A stretch of 64,000 bases of DNA from Procambarus clarkii (lineage: Eukaryota; Arthropoda; Malacostraca; Decapoda; Cambaridae). This document shows, piece by piece, positions 61,066 through 64,000 of the stretch; position 1 is the stretch's first letter; the number at the start of each line of letters is the position of its first letter. The notes below the pieces were generated by a model. It did not search any database, had not been told where the DNA came from, and worked only from the letters and a program-made list of their open reading frames with translations. Location of the stretch: NCBI RefSeq assembly GCF_040958095.1, contig NC_091193.1, forward strand, positions 19,083,222 to 19,147,221. Reading direction: 5' to 3'. The translations under genes were made by a program, and so were the position numbers.

Positions 61066-61179
61066 TAAATGCTAATGAATGCTGGTATATCATATTTACC
61101 TTTGTCTGATTTACAGTGACTAGCCCAAAAGCTATATGACTTGCAGGAATAATTATAAAAATATAGGACATATGAGATT

Positions 61180-62815
61180 GAAACCGACCTAACTACAGCT
61201 GTATGTGAGACTATGCACCCTGCCCCTTATGTTAAACACCTGCATTATATAACCCCTATAATGGTTGAGAATGCTTTAAGAAAGCTAAAAAATGGGAGTT
61301 ATGATAGTACCCTTGACATATATTATGACAACATTGAATGCTGAAACTGTATGTTTATCTGTTTCTTATTGGTTTTCTCTCCCATGGTATATTGCTCTCT
61401 GTAATAAACACTTCTGTATTTGTTCCTATACCAAAAAAACTGTTGAGCTTCTGTGTCCTCTGATAACTACAGAGCTAGTGCCTTAAGCACTATTAAACAA
61501 AGTGTTTGATTATAGCAAATTAGCTGTGAATGTAGGAATGTCTTTTCTGAATATTTCTCATTGAAAAATTGAATCAAACAAGGTGCAGTGTTTAGTCCTA
61601 CATTATTTGCTGTCTATCTTAATCCATTATTGAAAGAGATAAAGAGCCAGTCGTGCTGGAAGTTGCATAGGCAGAACTAAGGCCAATGTTTTCTGTTATG
61701 CTGATGATCTAGTTCTACTCCCACTGACCAAAGATGCTAAGGAAACCTTGATAGGCATATGAAAAAGATATAGTGCTGAATACGCCCTTACTATGTATAT
61801 AAAGTTCAATTCAGCCAAATGTGCTGTAGTTCCCTTTCTCACGATTTGTATTATATTGATCCCAAATTAAGATTACTGGGCAGAGAGAGACTCTTGTGAT
61901 GTACAGCATTCTAAAAAGCATTTGTGGCATATAATTTTCTCAAAGTGCCCACTTGTCAATTTTTCTGATGCTATTAGAGACCTAAAAGTTAGAACAAATG
62001 TCATTACGAGTGATTTTGATCATCTTGATACCTGGTCGAAAGTAAAATTATTTAAATAACAAGGTCCAATAGTTAAAGTTATTTAACTATAGGACCTTCA
62101 AACTGTTGATCTTGGTAAGCTTAATTGTACATGGAGAAAGTGTTGAAGACAAATCTTGGGTGTCCATCCTCACACTCATTGCAATCTCATATCAGGCCTG
62201 ATGTCCATACCCACACTTGAAATAGCTCACAAACAAATGATATTCTTTTGTCTGAAGGGAATTGCCCATCCAGCACGCTTAATCAATTCTTTATTCAGAC
62301 ACGTGTCACTGGCCACTCCAAGTTTTACAGAAATATAAACTTAATTGTTGGGAAATACAACTTAAGAATAAGTGATACATATAATGGAGCAGCAGATATA
62401 CAGGACAGAATAAAACAACTAGTAAGCAGAGAAAGCAAGGAGATCCCCAGCTAGATAATTGAAATTTTAAAGGAACTACTGTCACAAAGAGATGGCTTAC
62501 TGACAGCCATTTTGAGTCCTATGGAAGTCAGATCTTTGTTGCATGAATTATGTTGGTAGTGATTTTAATCCAGGGCAGCCCTAGAATTTGTTAATTGAGA
62601 GTGCTGAGGGTGTGAAAATTGTTTTGTATAAATTCATTGAATGATTAGTTTATATTGGTCCTTTAAATTGTATTCTCTTCATCATATAGTCATAATAACA
62701 ACATAACATGAATTTCTCATAGGTAAATAATTCACTGTAATGCATTGTACACTTACCCGACTACTGTATAAATGTACTAAACAGACATTTATGAATAAAG
62801 TTTTTGAATTTAATT
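61180..62815 (+). pseudogene. Reverse-transcriptase relic, YADD-type family, fragment 3 (longest)
   Basis: In several frames, in order: MVENALRKLKNGSYDS, SSDNYRASALSTI, KQGAVFSPTLFAVYLNPLLK, CYADDLVLLPLTKDAKET (about 61694-61745), PLVNFSDAIRDLKVRTNVI, HLDTWSKVKLF, RQILGVHPHTHCNLISGL and YNLRISDTYNGAADIQDRIK. The YADD box is intact in sequence, but stops and shifts separate the parts. A 3' tail with ATGAATAAAG follows to about 62815 and recurs at 27680-27790. I do not assign it to a named clade. Confidence 0.75.
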
Positions 62816-62819
62816 TGCA

Positions 62820-64000
62820 CCTATAAAATTGAAGCAGGCATACTTAATTTAGACAATTTTACTGCAACATAGAGAAAATGTCCAAAACATATTCTCCGCG
62901 ATGCACAAACTCCTCCCAGAACCAGCCGCATCCACCCCCAGCAATGCTAGACAATGTCTTAACAATTACAAAAATAAGCAGAAATTGTAAATATACACAA
63001 GGCCATAAAAACTAGATGATTTTATTAATAAATTATAATATAAAAGGATGGTATTACTTCTAGTTGGAATGGGGACCCATACCATCAGAGAAAATGAAAA
63101 CAAAAGTAATTTCAAATTATTATAAGTTTCCACCAATGCAAGTTTATTATATAATCACCCCCCCCCCCCCCACCCTCCTGGACCATTTATGTTTCATAAT
63201 TGTAAAAAAAAACTAATGGAATTAGTTAATTTTAATGTACTCTACAAAGTTTTTTAGTTTGAGTCAAACCTCTTTGATCTATCCTAATAGGATAGGTATT
63301 TATAGATATTTAGATATAGATACTGTAGATATTTAGGATCTATCCTAAATATGTTATTATTTTTAATACTGCCAAATATAAGTAAAACTAGGCTAAAGTT
63401 AAAAGTTCATGTTGTCAATCTATAATATGTTAATATTATTAATGGTGAACAAATTTCCAAAGAAATATTTGAAAATACAGTGCACAAAATCACTCTGGCA
63501 GTTAGGCAAAATGGGTCTTGCTTTCTAGGTCAAATAGTGCAGTTCTGGCTATCAATGATACTAGCATGAGTCATTTCTATATTCCATATGTTCTTCAATT
63601 TGAAGAAGCTTTTAAAAATGTAGGATGAGGTGAAATGAGATATTACTCAGTCAATGTTGGCTGGGGCAGTAGGTGGTATATTGGATGGCAATGTCTTATC
63701 TTGAGGAAGGTAAGGTATACCTAATCTGCCTGTTTTTAATTTTTATGGGTGATATGTAGTGCCTTGGTTATCTTTAACTTCTATAGTCTGTTGATTATTT
63801 CTGTGTTTATTGGTCAAGATATATCTCGTTTTATGTCAAAATTGTTATCTTTGGTGGAGCCTTGTTTGTGCACTGTCAATTGCCTTCAATTAGATGATGT
63901 TTTGCCAATATATTGAGATCATTGGGGCTGATAGCCCCCAAATGGACATAAAAGAACGGATTCATGCCTTGTAAAGCATTTCACGTAAGTGTCGAGAGTT
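62820..64000. other. Unassigned, with a degenerate TIR at 63496-63565
   Basis: TTAGGCAAAATGGGTCTTGC..AGTGCAGTTCTGGCTATCA is a decayed version of the right terminus of the GTCGTACC element (TTAGGCAAATCGGGCCTTGC..AGTGCGTTCTGGCTACTA). A poly-C run lies at 63160-63173. No gene recognised. Confidence 0.45.

Overview
This window looks like nuclear DNA of an arthropod, most likely a decapod crustacean such as a crayfish. The evidence is compact cuticle-protein genes with a split signal peptide, very dense TA, GA and minisatellite repeats, TTAGG-like blocks, and many fragments of non-LTR retrotransposons and tRNA-derived SINEs. The species assignment is inference. There are no bacterial operons, no CRISPR arrays and no convincing complete tRNA or rRNA gene.

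Positions 1-23,700 hold the only clearly functional genes: a head-to-tail array of six leftward (minus strand) paralogues, five complete and one cut by the left edge. Each has a 22-nt first coding exon, a 113-126 bp intron and one long second exon. Joining them gives secreted proteins of 340-376 residues. They have a signal peptide, an N-terminal resilin-like stretch rich in NGYGAP-type motifs, one six-cysteine peritrophin-A chitin-binding domain (CBM14, CPAP1-like) and a long Asn-Gly repeat tail. Each gene has a TATA box about 110 bp upstream of the ATG; the five complete copies have an AATAAA signal about 158 bp after the stop. They probably make a chitin-bound elastic matrix protein of the cuticle.

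The four spacers inside the array are homologous, about 3 kb each, and carry the same frozen LINE 3' end and an LTR-like block. They alternate in type (spacers 1 and 3 against 2 and 4), which points to duplication of a two-gene, ~9-kb unit. The first and last gene copies resemble each other and differ from the central four.

Positions 23,700-64,000 are accessory DNA with no intact gene that I recognise. They contain three copies of a TIR element sitting between (TA)n tracts, a 1.33-kb (GA)n tract, a 1.85-kb 31-bp minisatellite, a 19-bp minisatellite and other short tandem arrays. They also contain relics of at least three kinds of reverse-transcriptase element, RNase H fragments, a BED-type zinc-finger transposase relic, several tRNA-derived SINEs and several long hairpins. 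Most long open frames here are by-products of tandem repeats.
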